Under the pieces are notes generated by a model that was not told the DNA's origin, ran no database searches, and was given only the letters and a program-made list of their open reading frames with translations. Source: Peptacetobacter sp900550335 (GTDB taxonomy: Bacteria > Bacillota > Clostridia > Peptostreptococcales > Peptostreptococcaceae). From it: DNA of 64,000 nucleotides. Position 1 is the stretch's first letter. Every line of letters starts with the position of its first letter. The DNA is taken from NCBI RefSeq assembly GCF_047528295.1, contig NZ_CP180001.1, positions 682,001 to 746,000 on the forward strand. Direction: 5' to 3'. Below are positions 43,033 through 52,335 of this stretch, piece after piece. Position numbers and translations under genes: made by a program.

Positions 43033-43221
43033 AAATAGCTGTTGTAATTTTTGTAATGGCGTTTTGGTATGTAATCATGAATTAATTTGCGTCGACAATT
43101 CCACAAACGCCCCATACATTGAAATGTGTTACATAATAGTATGGGGCGTTGAGGACTGGAGAGCAAATAATTGTGATTACATGCCTAGAAAGCCTATTAC
43201 AAAACTACAACAGCTTTTTTT
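43031..43221. repeat. Long imperfect inverted repeat (MITE-like hairpin)
   Basis: Arms of about 80 bases (43037-43117 and 43139-43215) are roughly three-quarters complementary, with exact outer ends AGCTGTTGTA / TACAACAGCT, a central ATGTAATCA / TGATTACAT block and inner ends AACGCCCCATAC / GTATGGGGCGTT around a 21-base loop. Flanking A5 and T7 extend the stem, so the transcript could act as a terminator for cbiO. Local base composition is more GC-rich than the flanks. No coding sequence is credible inside. A miniature inverted-repeat element or structured RNA is inferred. Confidence 0.75.
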
Positions 43222-43291
43222 GTCTACGTTGTCAAAAGTTGTAGAATAGCTTAAAATATATATTATAATCGAACAAAAGGAGAACACAAAC

Positions 43292-45559
43292 ATGAATTTA
43301 GATACATTAAATCCGTCTCAAAGACGGGCGGTTGAAAGAACTGAGGGGCCAGTTCTTATACTTGCAGGGGCTGGTTCGGGGAAAACTAGAGTGCTTACAA
43401 CTAGAATTGCACATCTAATAGATAAAGGTGTACAGCCAGCAAACATACTTGCAATAACATTTACCAACAAAGCGGCAAATGAAATGCGAGAAAGAGTAGA
43501 AGAAACTGTAGAATCAGACACAAAAGATATGTGGATTAGTACATTCCACTCTTGCTGTGTAAGAATACTTAGAAAAGACATAAACAAAATAGGATACAAC
43601 AGAAGTTTCGTAATTTACGATGCTGCTGACCAGGTAACACTGATAAAAGACTGCTTAAAAGAATTAAACATAAGTGACAAGGCATTTGAACCTAAAACAG
43701 TAATCAGTTATATATCAGGTGCAAAAGATAAATTAAAATCTCCAAAACAGTACAAAGATGACTGCGCTGGAGACCCAAGAATGTCTAAAATTGCGGATAT
43801 ATACTCTTTATATCAGGACAGACTAAAAAGAAATAGTGCACTTGACTTTGACGACTTAATAATAAAAACTGTAGAATTATTCAAGAAAAATCCAGAAGTA
43901 TTAGACTACTACAGAAGCAGATTTAGATACATAATGGTCGACGAATATCAGGATACAAGTATGGCTCAGTACGAATTTATAAAACAATTAGCGATGGGGC
44001 ACAAAAATATATGCGTCGTAGGTGATGACGACCAGAGTATATATGGATGGAGAGGTGCCGACATCAGAAACATACTTGAATTTGAAAAGGATTACGATGA
44101 TGTTTTTGTAGTTAAATTAGAGCAGAACTACAGATCGACTCAGGTAATACTTGATGCGGCAAACCATGTAATCTCAAATAATATAGAAAGAAAAAGAAAA
44201 AAACTTTGGAGTGAAAAAACTGAAGGCGAAAAAATAAAAATAGAACTAGCAGAAAATGAGCTAGAAGAAGGAAGATTTATAGCCGAGACTATAATAGATA
44301 AAGTGCAGGGAGAAGGCAGAAAATACAGCGATTGTGCGGTACTTTACAGAGCAAATGCACAGGCTAGACCTATAGAAGATGCTTTAAACAGAGCTGGAGT
44401 TCCTTACAATATATATGGAGGAACAAAATTCTATGAAAGAAAAGAAATAAAAGACTTAATTGCATACCTTAGAATAATTGCAAACCCTCAGGACGACATA
44501 TCTCTAAAAAGAATAATCAACGTTCCAAGAAGAGGAATAGGACTTAGAACGATAGAAAAAATAGAGGATAGAGCGAGTTTAAAACAGGAAAGTATGTACT
44601 CTGTACTTTTAGACATAGACTCAAACTCAGAAATATCTACAAAAGCTAAAAAACAGATAAATGGATTTGTAGATTTAGTAGGGACTCTTAGAGCAATAAA
44701 AGAAGTATATCCTGTAAGCAAATTGATAGAAAAAGTACTAGACAGTACAGGATACATATACGAGCTAGAAGAAGAAATGAAGAAAAATCAGAACAGCATG
44801 AATGGTAAATACGAAGAGGCTCAGGACAGAATAGACAACTTAAACGAGTTTATATCTATAGCACTTGAATTCGAAAATAGCGACGATGAAAACCTTGAAG
44901 ATAAATCTTTAGAGACATTCCTTACAAGTGTGGCACTTACATCAGAAACAACTGAGGACGAAGAGCCAAACAGAGTATCTCTAATGACAATGCATACATC
45001 TAAAGGGCTAGAGTTCCCGGTTGTATTTATAACAGGAATGGAAGAAGGATTATTCCCAATCTCTAGAGCAATAAAATCTATGAAGGATTCAGACATAGAG
45101 GAAGAGAGAAGGCTTTGTTATGTTGGAATTACAAGAGCTAGAGAAGAACTATACCTTACAATGACTGAAAAAAGAACTCTTTACGGAAAGACAAATCATG
45201 CTATACAGTCTAGATTTATAGAGGAGCTTCCAGACGAGTGTATAGAGAAACTATACATGGGTAAAAGAGAACTAACATATACTAAGAGCAGCTACAATAT
45301 ATTAGACAAGTACACTAAAAAATACATGAATAGCATGAATAGAGAAGAAGTTGCTAAAAAAATGAATGCAACTAATAAAAATGAAAATAAAATGGCAGAA
45401 CCTGAGGATATTAAACTAGGCTCAAAGGTATACCATCCAAAATTCGGTGTTGGAACAGTAGTCGCAATGGCTGGAAGTGATGTAACAATAGCCTTTGAAA
45501 ATCAGGGAATTAAGAAGATAAACAAAGAATATACTACACTAGATCTAGTGAAAGAATAA
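43292..45559 (+). CDS. pcrA: ATP-dependent DNA helicase PcrA (UvrD family)
   Basis: A 755-residue SF1A 3'-5' helicase for repair and plasmid or rolling-circle replication. Motif order: Q motif LNPSQRRAV, Walker A AGAGSGKTRVLT (about residues 27-38), Ia TFTNKAANEMRERV, II VDEYQDTS, III GDDDQSIYGWRGAD, IV EQNYRSTQ, V TMHTSKGLEFPVVF, VI YVGITRAREELYL. The C-terminal Tudor-like part GSKVYHPKFGVGTVVAM is the RNA-polymerase-binding domain of PcrA. AAAAGGAG precedes ATG 43292. The aminopeptidase gene follows. Confidence 0.96.
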   Translation: MNLDTLNPSQRRAVERTEGPVLILAGAGSGKTRVLTTRIAHLIDKGVQPANILAITFTNKAANEMRERVEETVESDTKDMWISTFHSCCVRILRKDINKIGYNRSFVIYDAADQVTLIKDCLKELNISDKAFEPKTVISYISGAKDKLKSPKQYKDDCAGDPRMSKIADIYSLYQDRLKRNSALDFDDLIIKTVELFKKNPEVLDYYRSRFRYIMVDEYQDTSMAQYEFIKQLAMGHKNICVVGDDDQSIYGWRGADIRNILEFEKDYDDVFVVKLEQNYRSTQVILDAANHVISNNIERKRKKLWSEKTEGEKIKIELAENELEEGRFIAETIIDKVQGEGRKYSDCAVLYRANAQARPIEDALNRAGVPYNIYGGTKFYERKEIKDLIAYLRIIANPQDDISLKRIINVPRRGIGLRTIEKIEDRASLKQESMYSVLLDIDSNSEISTKAKKQINGFVDLVGTLRAIKEVYPVSKLIEKVLDSTGYIYELEEEMKKNQNSMNGKYEEAQDRIDNLNEFISIALEFENSDDENLEDKSLETFLTSVALTSETTEDEEPNRVSLMTMHTSKGLEFPVVFITGMEEGLFPISRAIKSMKDSDIEEERRLCYVGITRAREELYLTMTEKRTLYGKTNHAIQSRFIEELPDECIEKLYMGKRELTYTKSSYNILDKYTKKYMNSMNREEVAKKMNATNKNENKMAEPEDIKLGSKVYHPKFGVGTVVAMAGSDVTIAFENQGIKKINKEYTTLDLVKE

Positions 45560-45601
45560 AAATTGAAGTTTATTAAAAATAAAAATTAGGATGTGAGATA
45601 A

Positions 45602-46893
45602 ATGAAAAAATTTGCAGAAAATATGTTAGATTTCATATACAAGAGTCCAACACAGTTTAATGCAGTTGAAGTATCTGCGGAAATGCTTGAAAAAAATGGA
45701 TTTGAAAAATTAAATCCAAAAGAAAATTGGAAACTAGAAGTTGGAAAAAAATACTACACAACAAAAAATTCTTCGGCATTAGTTGCATTTAAAGTAAATT
45801 CTGATGAAGTTGAAAAAGAAGGGTTTAGAATAATAGGTTCACACACAGACTCTCCAGGATTTAGAATTAAGCCTAATGCTGAAATGGAAAGCTGTGGAGC
45901 ATATTTAAAATTAAATACAGAAGGCTATGGCGGAATGATATTAAGCACTTGGCTTGATAGACCACTTGCTATGGCAGGAAGAGTATTTTTAAGAGGAGAA
46001 AATCCATTTAAGCCAGTAGAAAAAATTGTAAACATAAACAAACCAGTTTGCATAATACCAAATCTTGCAATACACATGAACAGAAGCATAAACGACGGAT
46101 ATAAATACAACAAACAGACAGATATGCTTCCTCTTGTTGGGTTAATAAACGAGCAGCTAGAAAAAGACAACTACATGGTAAAACTTCTAGCATCTGAATT
46201 AAATGTAGAAGTAGAGGAAATAATAGATTTTGATATATTCTTATACGAGTACGAAAAAGGATGTTTCACAGGAACTAATGAAGAATTCATATCTACTGGA
46301 AGATTAGACAACCTTTCAATGTACTATTCATCTGTTGAAGCACTATTAGATTCAGATTCAAAATCAGGTATAAGCATAGCAGTGGGATTTGACAATGAAG
46401 AAGTAGGAAGTGCTACAAAACAGGGAGCTGACTCAAACATGCTTTTAAACATATTAGAAAGAATCTGCATCTCTCTTGGAAAAGATAGACAGCAGTTCTT
46501 TGAAGCAATAGAAAATTCATTTATAATATCTTCGGATTTAGCACACGCTGTACATCCAAATATAAACAGCATGGCAGATCTACAAACAGACCAGTTATGG
46601 GAAAAGGTCCTGTAATAAAAGTTCACGCTGGACAGGCATATACAAGCGATGGATACTCAATATCTGTCTACAAAGAAATATGTAGAGCGTGTGGAGTAGA
46701 ATATCAGGAATTTGTAAATAAATCCGACCAAAGAGGTGGAAGTACAATAGGACCAATATCTTCAACACATATAGATATACCTTCTGTTGATGTAGGTGCA
46801 CCGATACTTTCAATGCATTCTATAAGAGAATTAGGATGTAGTGAAGATTTCTATAATACTTACAAAACTTTTATGAAATTCTATGAAATATAG
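45602..46893 (+). pseudogene. M18-family aminopeptidase, frameshifted
   Basis: Two overlapping frames together encode a complete M18 (ApeB/LAP4-type) zinc aminopeptidase of about 430 residues. The first frame has GSHTDSPGFRIKPN (His, Asp metal residues), GRLDNLSM and FDNEEVGSATKQGA, and SSDLAHAVHPN, then runs out of register and stops at 46615. The second frame continues with GKGPVIKVHAGQAYTSDGYS and ISSTHIDIPSVDVGAPILSMHS, including the last His ligand. Restoring one C in GATC(C)TACA at 46580/46581 gives ADPTNRPVMGKGP, the family consensus. So one base is missing, either a real mutation or an assembly error at a GATC site. AGGATGTGAG precedes ATG 45602. Confidence 0.9.
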
Positions 46894-46962
46894 AGTATAA
46901 TATTCTATAACTATTAAATTAATTTGATAGTAAAATGAAAAATATGAAAGAGAGATGGAAAA

Positions 46963-47721
46963 ATGAAAATAGCTCTATGTATAGAAGGTGGAGGCGCAAA
47001 AGGTGCCTATGAAGCAGGTGTAATAAAAGCACTTTATGACAATGGAATAAAAGAATATGCAGCAGTTGCAGGTACTTCAATAGGTGCGATAAATGGGTAT
47101 TTTGTAACTACAGGAAATATAGAAAAATTAGCTTATATCTGGAACAACCTAGATGAAAATATGGGCGGTTCAGGAATAGAAATAGTAGATAACACAGTAA
47201 ACAACGATGTAATAATAAAAGCTATGTACACACTTGAAGAGGGAAGTAGAAAAGATATACCTCTATATGTAAACTATGTAGAAGTAAACAATAAATGTGT
47301 AGAAGAAAAAGTAGTTGAAACTTCTAAAGAAAGCAAGGAAAAATGCCTTGAATATGTAAAATACAGCTCACTTCTTCCATTTAACCCTACAAAACAAAAA
47401 GGGTTTAAAGAAGGATTTATAGAAGATGTCGCAGATGGTGTGCATGACGGAAAATGCCTAGATGGTGGAATGAGCAGAGGACTTATAATAGATCCTGTTT
47501 TAGAAGTAAATCCAGATAAAATTGTAGTAATATCTACTAAAGACGACTACGAAATATCAGACGAATTAGCTAAAGAATTTGGAAAAGATAATTTTGTAAT
47601 AGCTAGACCTAAGTATAAATTTGATCCAAGAGCTACATTAAACCTAAATGGAGATTTCTGTAGAAAAATATTTGCAGAAGGATACGAAATAGGTCAGGAA
47701 TTAGCTAAAGAATTTAAATAG
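46963..47721 (+). CDS. Patatin-like phospholipase family protein
   Basis: A 252-residue predicted Ser-Asp dyad acyl hydrolase. The oxyanion motif EGGGAKGAYEAGV is at residues 8-20, the nucleophile elbow GTSIGAING at about 40-48, and the catalytic Asp in CLDGGMSRG at about 165-173. It is shaped like bacterial RssA/YjjU-type patatins, with a C-terminal GQELAKEF helix. No signal peptide, so cytoplasmic or membrane-peripheral. Substrate unknown. It is alone between the aminopeptidase and cyclophilin genes. Confidence 0.88.
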   Translation: MKIALCIEGGGAKGAYEAGVIKALYDNGIKEYAAVAGTSIGAINGYFVTTGNIEKLAYIWNNLDENMGGSGIEIVDNTVNNDVIIKAMYTLEEGSRKDIPLYVNYVEVNNKCVEEKVVETSKESKEKCLEYVKYSSLLPFNPTKQKGFKEGFIEDVADGVHDGKCLDGGMSRGLIIDPVLEVNPDKIVVISTKDDYEISDELAKEFGKDNFVIARPKYKFDPRATLNLNGDFCRKIFAEGYEIGQELAKEFK

Positions 47722-47777
47722 TTTGTACGAATGATATTATTAGACAATTGAGAATTTAAATAGTTTGTGCGAATAAT
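47706..47777 (+). repeat. Imperfect direct repeat after the patatin gene
   Basis: AGAATTTAAATAGTTTGT plus CGAAT at about 47706-47729 recurs at 47751-47774 with one or two changes. The first copy includes the last codons and stop of the patatin gene, so the second looks like a small duplication. Confidence 0.7.
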
Positions 47778-47841
47778 GTATATTATACAAGTGCAAATTT
47801 TGATATAATATAGTGAGAATAAAGAAAGTGAGGATATTTAA

Positions 47842-48372
47842 ATGGCTATAGAAATGAACAATCCAATAGTAACAATAGAAATGGAAAATGGTGGTGTTAT
47901 AAAAGCTGAACTTTACCCACACATAGCTCCAAACACAGTAAACAACTTCATAAGCTTAATAAACAAAGGATTCTACAATGGTGTTGGATTCCACAGAGTA
48001 ATAGAAGGATTCATGATTCAGGGTGGATGCCCAGACGGAACAGGAATGGGTGGCCCAGGATACTCAATAAGAGGAGAATTCACTGGAAATGGATTCACTA
48101 ATAACTTAAAACACGAAAGAGGAGTATTATCAATGGCTAGAACAATGGATCCTAACTCAGCAGGATCTCAGTTCTTCATAATGCACAAAAATTCTCCACA
48201 CCTAGATGGACAGTATGCTTCATTTGGTAGAGTTATAGAAGGTATGGATGTTGTTGATGAGATAGCAACTACTAAGACTGGTTGGGGAGATAAACCAACA
48301 GCTCCACAGGTTATGAAATGTGTTACAGTTGATACTTTAGGTAAAGATTACCCAGAAGTACAAAAATTCTAA
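47842..48372 (+). CDS. ppiB: Peptidyl-prolyl cis-trans isomerase, cyclophilin type
   Basis: A 176-residue cytoplasmic cyclophilin. Active-site motif FHRVIEGFMIQGGCPDGTG, with catalytic Arg in FHR, then GVLSMARTMDPNSAGSQFF and HLDGQYASFGRVIEGMDVV. Length and motif set fit bacterial PpiB. A GTGAGGAT ribosome-binding site precedes ATG 47842, and the strong terminator at 48402 ends the unit. Confidence 0.96.
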   Translation: MAIEMNNPIVTIEMENGGVIKAELYPHIAPNTVNNFISLINKGFYNGVGFHRVIEGFMIQGGCPDGTGMGGPGYSIRGEFTGNGFTNNLKHERGVLSMARTMDPNSAGSQFFIMHKNSPHLDGQYASFGRVIEGMDVVDEIATTKTGWGDKPTAPQVMKCVTVDTLGKDYPEVQKF

Positions 48373-48401
48373 TGAGATAATAAAAATTTAAGAGATAAAA
48401 T

Positions 48402-48459
48402 AAAAAAGACTAGTTTCTTTTACGAATATTTTAGTTTGTAAAGTGACTAGTCTTTTTTT
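48402..48459. terminator. Intrinsic terminator after ppiB
   Basis: Stem AAAAAAGACTAGT / ACTAGTCTTTTTT with a 25-base loop and seven T. Confidence 0.85.
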
Positions 48460-48648
48460 GTACTTAGAAATATATTTATTATTATGAGATACATTTAATA
48501 AAAGGAATATTGCTAAAAATTATATATAGTACAAAATGAATTTTAGATGATTTTTTATTTTATTAAGTTAAAAAAATTTAATAATTAGAAAGTGAGATGA
48601 AAATTAAGAAATCATTAAGTTAAGAAGAGATACAGAATAAAATATTAT

Positions 48649-48678
48649 TTGTAAATAAAAATATAAGGTTCGTATAAT
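48649..48678 (+). promoter_or_regulatory. Candidate promoter for the surface-protein gene
   Basis: TTGTAA (48649-48654), 18-base spacer, TATAAT (48673-48678). It would give a leader of about 260 bases. The rest of the 48460-48944 gap is A/T-rich without genes. Confidence 0.45.
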
Positions 48679-48763
48679 ATGGAATATTAAGTATATAAAA
48701 CTATTTTTAATGTACATTAGGCAGAACCAAAAATATTGGTATACTTTAAATATTCAAAAGTAT

Positions 48764-48813
48764 AAGCTTATTTTATTAATGAAATTAAGAAAATAGCTTG
48801 TGTTTTTTTTTTT
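48764..48813 (+). terminator. Terminator-like hairpin in the surface-protein leader
   Basis: AAGCTTATTTT / AAAATAGCTT (one bulge) followed after TGTG by eleven T. It lies between the candidate promoter and the gene, so it would act as an attenuator unless another promoter lies downstream. Confidence 0.55.
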
Positions 48814-48944
48814 GGAGAGTATGATTATATTTGAGTATATGAAAAAAATATGAAGTTTGTTATGAAATGTTTTTATAAAAGGTTATTATATAAAAATAAA
48901 AAAAGTATTTTAAATGTAGTAACCTTATGAAAGGAGAGGGATTT

Positions 48945-51872
48945 ATGAAAAAATTATTAAAAAAGGTTTTGGTATTAGCATTTACTTTAATGTTTACAAT
49001 TTCATGTACGTTAAATGATAGTATGTTTGCTAATGCAATATCAGAATCTGAAGAAAATCATGATAATATTTGTGAATGTGGCTCTGATCATATTCATGAT
49101 ACCCATGATGGATGGATACCTTTAAAACCAGATGAGTATGGATATGTGAGATTATTTAAATTAAAATCAGGTAAATATTATGTGACTGAAGAATATTATA
49201 AAAATATAAAAAGGATAGAGGGTACTGTAGATGAAGACGTAAATATTACTCTATGCTTAAATGGATATACATTAGAAGTAAAAAATATTGAAGCACTTGA
49301 AAAATCTAAACTTACTATAACTGATTGCAAAAATAAAGGAAAAATTAATTTTGAATATGATAACTATGATTTAGATTTAAAATCTTCTTTGTTGTATGAT
49401 TATAAATGTCATATAATTAACTCAGGAGAGGTAAATCTATGTGGTATTGGTTTAGATTTTAAATTAAATCGGAGTGTAACAGAAGAAATTCAAAATAAGT
49501 ATTTAAAAGCTTATGAAGAAAATAATAGTGGGAATTCACAACAAATTGCATTTCCAATTTGTATAAAAAATCATGGTATTATGAATATTGTTAATTCTAA
49601 GATACACTCAGATTTAGAAAGTTTACCATATTATACAATTATGTCTACTAGTAGTGATCGTATTGGAAATGGCCGTTATGTAAAGGGGATAAATATTATA
49701 AATAGTGAAATAGATTCTCAATCTAGAGTAAAAAAAGATGGAAAAATAAGCACAGGTAAAACAAATGGTTTAAAATTAGTAGATGCAAATATAAAAAATA
49801 GTGAAATAAAATCTGATTACAATTCTATTACAGGATTTGATGACTCATTTGTAGATGGTACAAAAAATATTTATATAGAAAATAGTAGAATATTAGGGTC
49901 TAGGACAGGAATATTAATTGATTCAGGAAAATGGATAATAAATAACTCTGTAATATCTACAATGAAAGAAGGGCCATATGGTAAGGTAAATCTACCTTCT
50001 GAAAACTTTGAATCAGAAAATAAGCATGTGGGTATATATATTAAGAATCCTATTTATGGTGGTGATAATTCTTATGTAGAATTAAATGGAAATACAAAAG
50101 TAAAAGGTTATAATACTTTTGGAGTTTTAAATGACGGGGGATTAATAAAATTAAATAATAATTCTGAAATAATAGGTATTAATAATTTTATGCCTAGCGA
50201 GAAAACAGTTTATAAAGATTATGATTTATGTCAACATAAAGGTTCTTTTTATATAAATAATGATAATATAGAAAAAATATTTTGTTCTGAAGAAAAGAGT
50301 GAAATATATTTAGCATCTAACTTAAAAAAAGAAAAAATTATACAAAGATCAAAGGATTCATTTATAGTAGCATTGGATGAAAAGGATAGTAGATATAATG
50401 GAGCTGATATAATAATAGACTGTAGTTTTCAGTGGAATGGCAAAAGTGATGGCGATATTGTTGTAAAGGATATTACAGATGAGAATAAAGATAAGTTTAA
50501 GTTAATAGGAGATTATATTAAATTAGGATACTATTTAAGCAAAGAACCAGATGAGAAAGAAGAAGGAAAATTCAATTTAGTACTTAGACTTCCTAAGGAA
50601 GATGAATCTTTAGTATCATATGAATATCAAAATTCTGATAAAACTAAAAAATTACCGACAGAAATACTTCCTAAAATACCAAATAATGAACCAGTTAAAA
50701 AAGGAAGTAATATTTGTCCTAAAAAAATGGAAAATGTCAATGTAGAAGATGGAATATGGAAATTTAAAGGATGGATTCCTGAAAAAGTAGATAATATACA
50801 AAAAAATACTCACTTTGTTGGAACATGGGAATTTGTAAAAAATAGTACTGGAGGTGGAACAGTTACACCAAAACCAGATAAACCTGTTGTACCTAACAAG
50901 CCAACAGTACCTAATAAAGAACCAGACAGAATCGAAGGAGACGACAGAATAGAAACTGCAATAGAAGCAAGTGAAAAACTATATCCAAATGGAACAGACA
51001 AAGTTGTTCTTGCAAATGCAGAAAGATTCTCTGATGTATTAACAGCAAATCCATTTGCAGTTCAGGAAAAAGCATCAGCACTACTAACATACAAAGATAA
51101 ACTTCCAGAAAAAACACTTAAAGAAATAGAAAGACTTGGAGCAAAGAAAATTTATGTAAGTGGTGGATATGAAGCCGTATCTAAAAAAGTTGTAGATAGC
51201 TTAGCAGCAAAAGGCTATGAAATATATAGATTTGACGGTGTTGACAGATACGACACAGCTAGAAAAATAGCTATAAAAATAAGAGAAAAAGGAAATACAA
51301 ATGCAATAGAATTAGCTTCTGGAGAAGATTTCCCAGATGCATTATGTATGACACCTTTAGCAGTTAAAGACAATGCACCAATATTATTAACTAAAAAATA
51401 TTCTATACCTAAATATACTAAACAGGCTTTAGCTGAATGGGATATAGAAAATATAAAAATTGGTGGATTAGAAGAAGCTGTTTCTAGAGAAGTTGAAAAA
51501 CAGATAAAATCTGGATTTGCTATAGATAAAAATAGTAAAAAAGATTCAAATGTATATGACGGAGCAAAAGCTATCAAGAGAATAGGTGGAGCAAATAGAT
51601 ATGAAACATCAGCAAAACTAGCAGCAGAATCATATCCGGAATCTAAGCTTGGTGTATATGCAACAGGAGAAGATTTCCCAGATGCACTAATAGCTGGAAA
51701 CTATGCAGGAAGAAAAGAAGCTCCGGTACTATTAGTTAAAAGAGATTCTCTACCAGAAGTAGTTGAAAAATATACAACTGATTCTAAGATAGAAAGAGCA
51801 ACTATAATAGGTGGAGTAAACGCTGTCAGTGATAAAGTATTCAACCTTATAAAATATGCTATAAATAGATAG
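48945..51872 (+). CDS. Secreted surface protein, beta-helix-like region plus CWB2 anchor
   Basis: A 975-residue exported protein. Residues 1 to about 31 are a signal peptide (KKVLVLAFTLMFTISC, likely cut after MFANA). A short Cys/His-rich stretch (ICECGSDHIHDTHDG) follows. Residues about 50-480 have repeating NxxIxNSxI-type strands such as INIINSEIDS, IYIENSRILGS and IKLNNNSEIIG, which suggest a parallel beta-helix. WKFKGWIP near 610 resembles the InlB B-repeat, then a Pro/Lys linker (about 640-655) and three CWB2 repeats (IEGDDRIETA, FDGVDRYDTA, IGGANRYETS). The N-terminal part uses CAA and rarer codons while the CWB2 part matches its neighbours. ATG 48945 has AAAGGAG upstream. The ligand or target of the N-terminal part is unknown. 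Confidence 0.85.
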   Translation: MKKLLKKVLVLAFTLMFTISCTLNDSMFANAISESEENHDNICECGSDHIHDTHDGWIPLKPDEYGYVRLFKLKSGKYYVTEEYYKNIKRIEGTVDEDVNITLCLNGYTLEVKNIEALEKSKLTITDCKNKGKINFEYDNYDLDLKSSLLYDYKCHIINSGEVNLCGIGLDFKLNRSVTEEIQNKYLKAYEENNSGNSQQIAFPICIKNHGIMNIVNSKIHSDLESLPYYTIMSTSSDRIGNGRYVKGINIINSEIDSQSRVKKDGKISTGKTNGLKLVDANIKNSEIKSDYNSITGFDDSFVDGTKNIYIENSRILGSRTGILIDSGKWIINNSVISTMKEGPYGKVNLPSENFESENKHVGIYIKNPIYGGDNSYVELNGNTKVKGYNTFGVLNDGGLIKLNNNSEIIGINNFMPSEKTVYKDYDLCQHKGSFYINNDNIEKIFCSEEKSEIYLASNLKKEKIIQRSKDSFIVALDEKDSRYNGADIIIDCSFQWNGKSDGDIVVKDITDENKDKFKLIGDYIKLGYYLSKEPDEKEEGKFNLVLRLPKEDESLVSYEYQNSDKTKKLPTEILPKIPNNEPVKKGSNICPKKMENVNVEDGIWKFKGWIPEKVDNIQKNTHFVGTWEFVKNSTGGGTVTPKPDKPVVPNKPTVPNKEPDRIEGDDRIETAIEASEKLYPNGTDKVVLANAERFSDVLTANPFAVQEKASALLTYKDKLPEKTLKEIERLGAKKIYVSGGYEAVSKKVVDSLAAKGYEIYRFDGVDRYDTARKIAIKIREKGNTNAIELASGEDFPDALCMTPLAVKDNAPILLTKKYSIPKYTKQALAEWDIENIKIGGLEEAVSREVEKQIKSGFAIDKNSKKDSNVYDGAKAIKRIGGANRYETSAKLAAESYPESKLGVYATGEDFPDALIAGNYAGRKEAPVLLVKRDSLPEVVEKYTTDSKIERATIIGGVNAVSDKVFNLIKYAINR

Positions 51873-51910
51873 TATAAAATAAAGTGTAAATAAAACGGAA
51901 TATAATAAAT

Positions 51911-51955
51911 AAAAAAATCATCAATCTAAAAAATAGGTTGATGATTTTTTTTATT
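51911..51955. terminator. Intrinsic terminator after the surface-protein gene
   Basis: Stem AAAAAATCATCAA / TTGATGATTTTTT with 13-base loop and a T-tract. Confidence 0.88.
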
Positions 51956-52192
51956 TTATCAATCTTTTAAATTAGTAAATTAAGGTTTAAAAACATAAAT
52001 ATTAAATTAATAAAGATATATAAAAATAATCGAATTTAATAAAATAAAGTATAATATACTAAAAATAGAGAAAAAATTAATAAAACTAAACTATAGAAAA
52101 TAACTATAGCATTATAGATACATCGGAAAATTTTATAAAAACGAAATAAAACGACAAATTACAAAAAAAATATTAAAAATAGGAAAAAACTA

Positions 52193-52221
52193 TTTACAAA
52201 ATTAAAAAAAATTTATAAAAT
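52193..52221 (+). promoter_or_regulatory. Candidate promoter for the GH20 gene
   Basis: TTTACA (52193-52198), 17-base spacer, TAAAAT (52216-52221). The 51956-52335 gap is very A/T-rich, so chance matches are likely; no gene is seen in it. Confidence 0.35.
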
Positions 52222-52335
52222 AAAAAAAGAAATAATTGGTATATACCTTATGAAAATATAGAACAACTAAAATTTTGTATTTTAACATAAGAAATACTAT
52301 TATTTTAAAAAGTTAATAGCTTATAGGAGGACAAT

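Noticed and set aside
43016..43249. A 77-codon open frame after cbiO
   Set aside because: It lies across the long inverted repeat, has no ribosome-binding site and no recognisable motif.
48660..48735. Purine-riboswitch-like fragment (CGTATAATATGG, flanking GGTTC / GAACC)
   Set aside because: The conserved TCTACC core and loop-loop partners are absent; TATAAT is better read as a -10 box.
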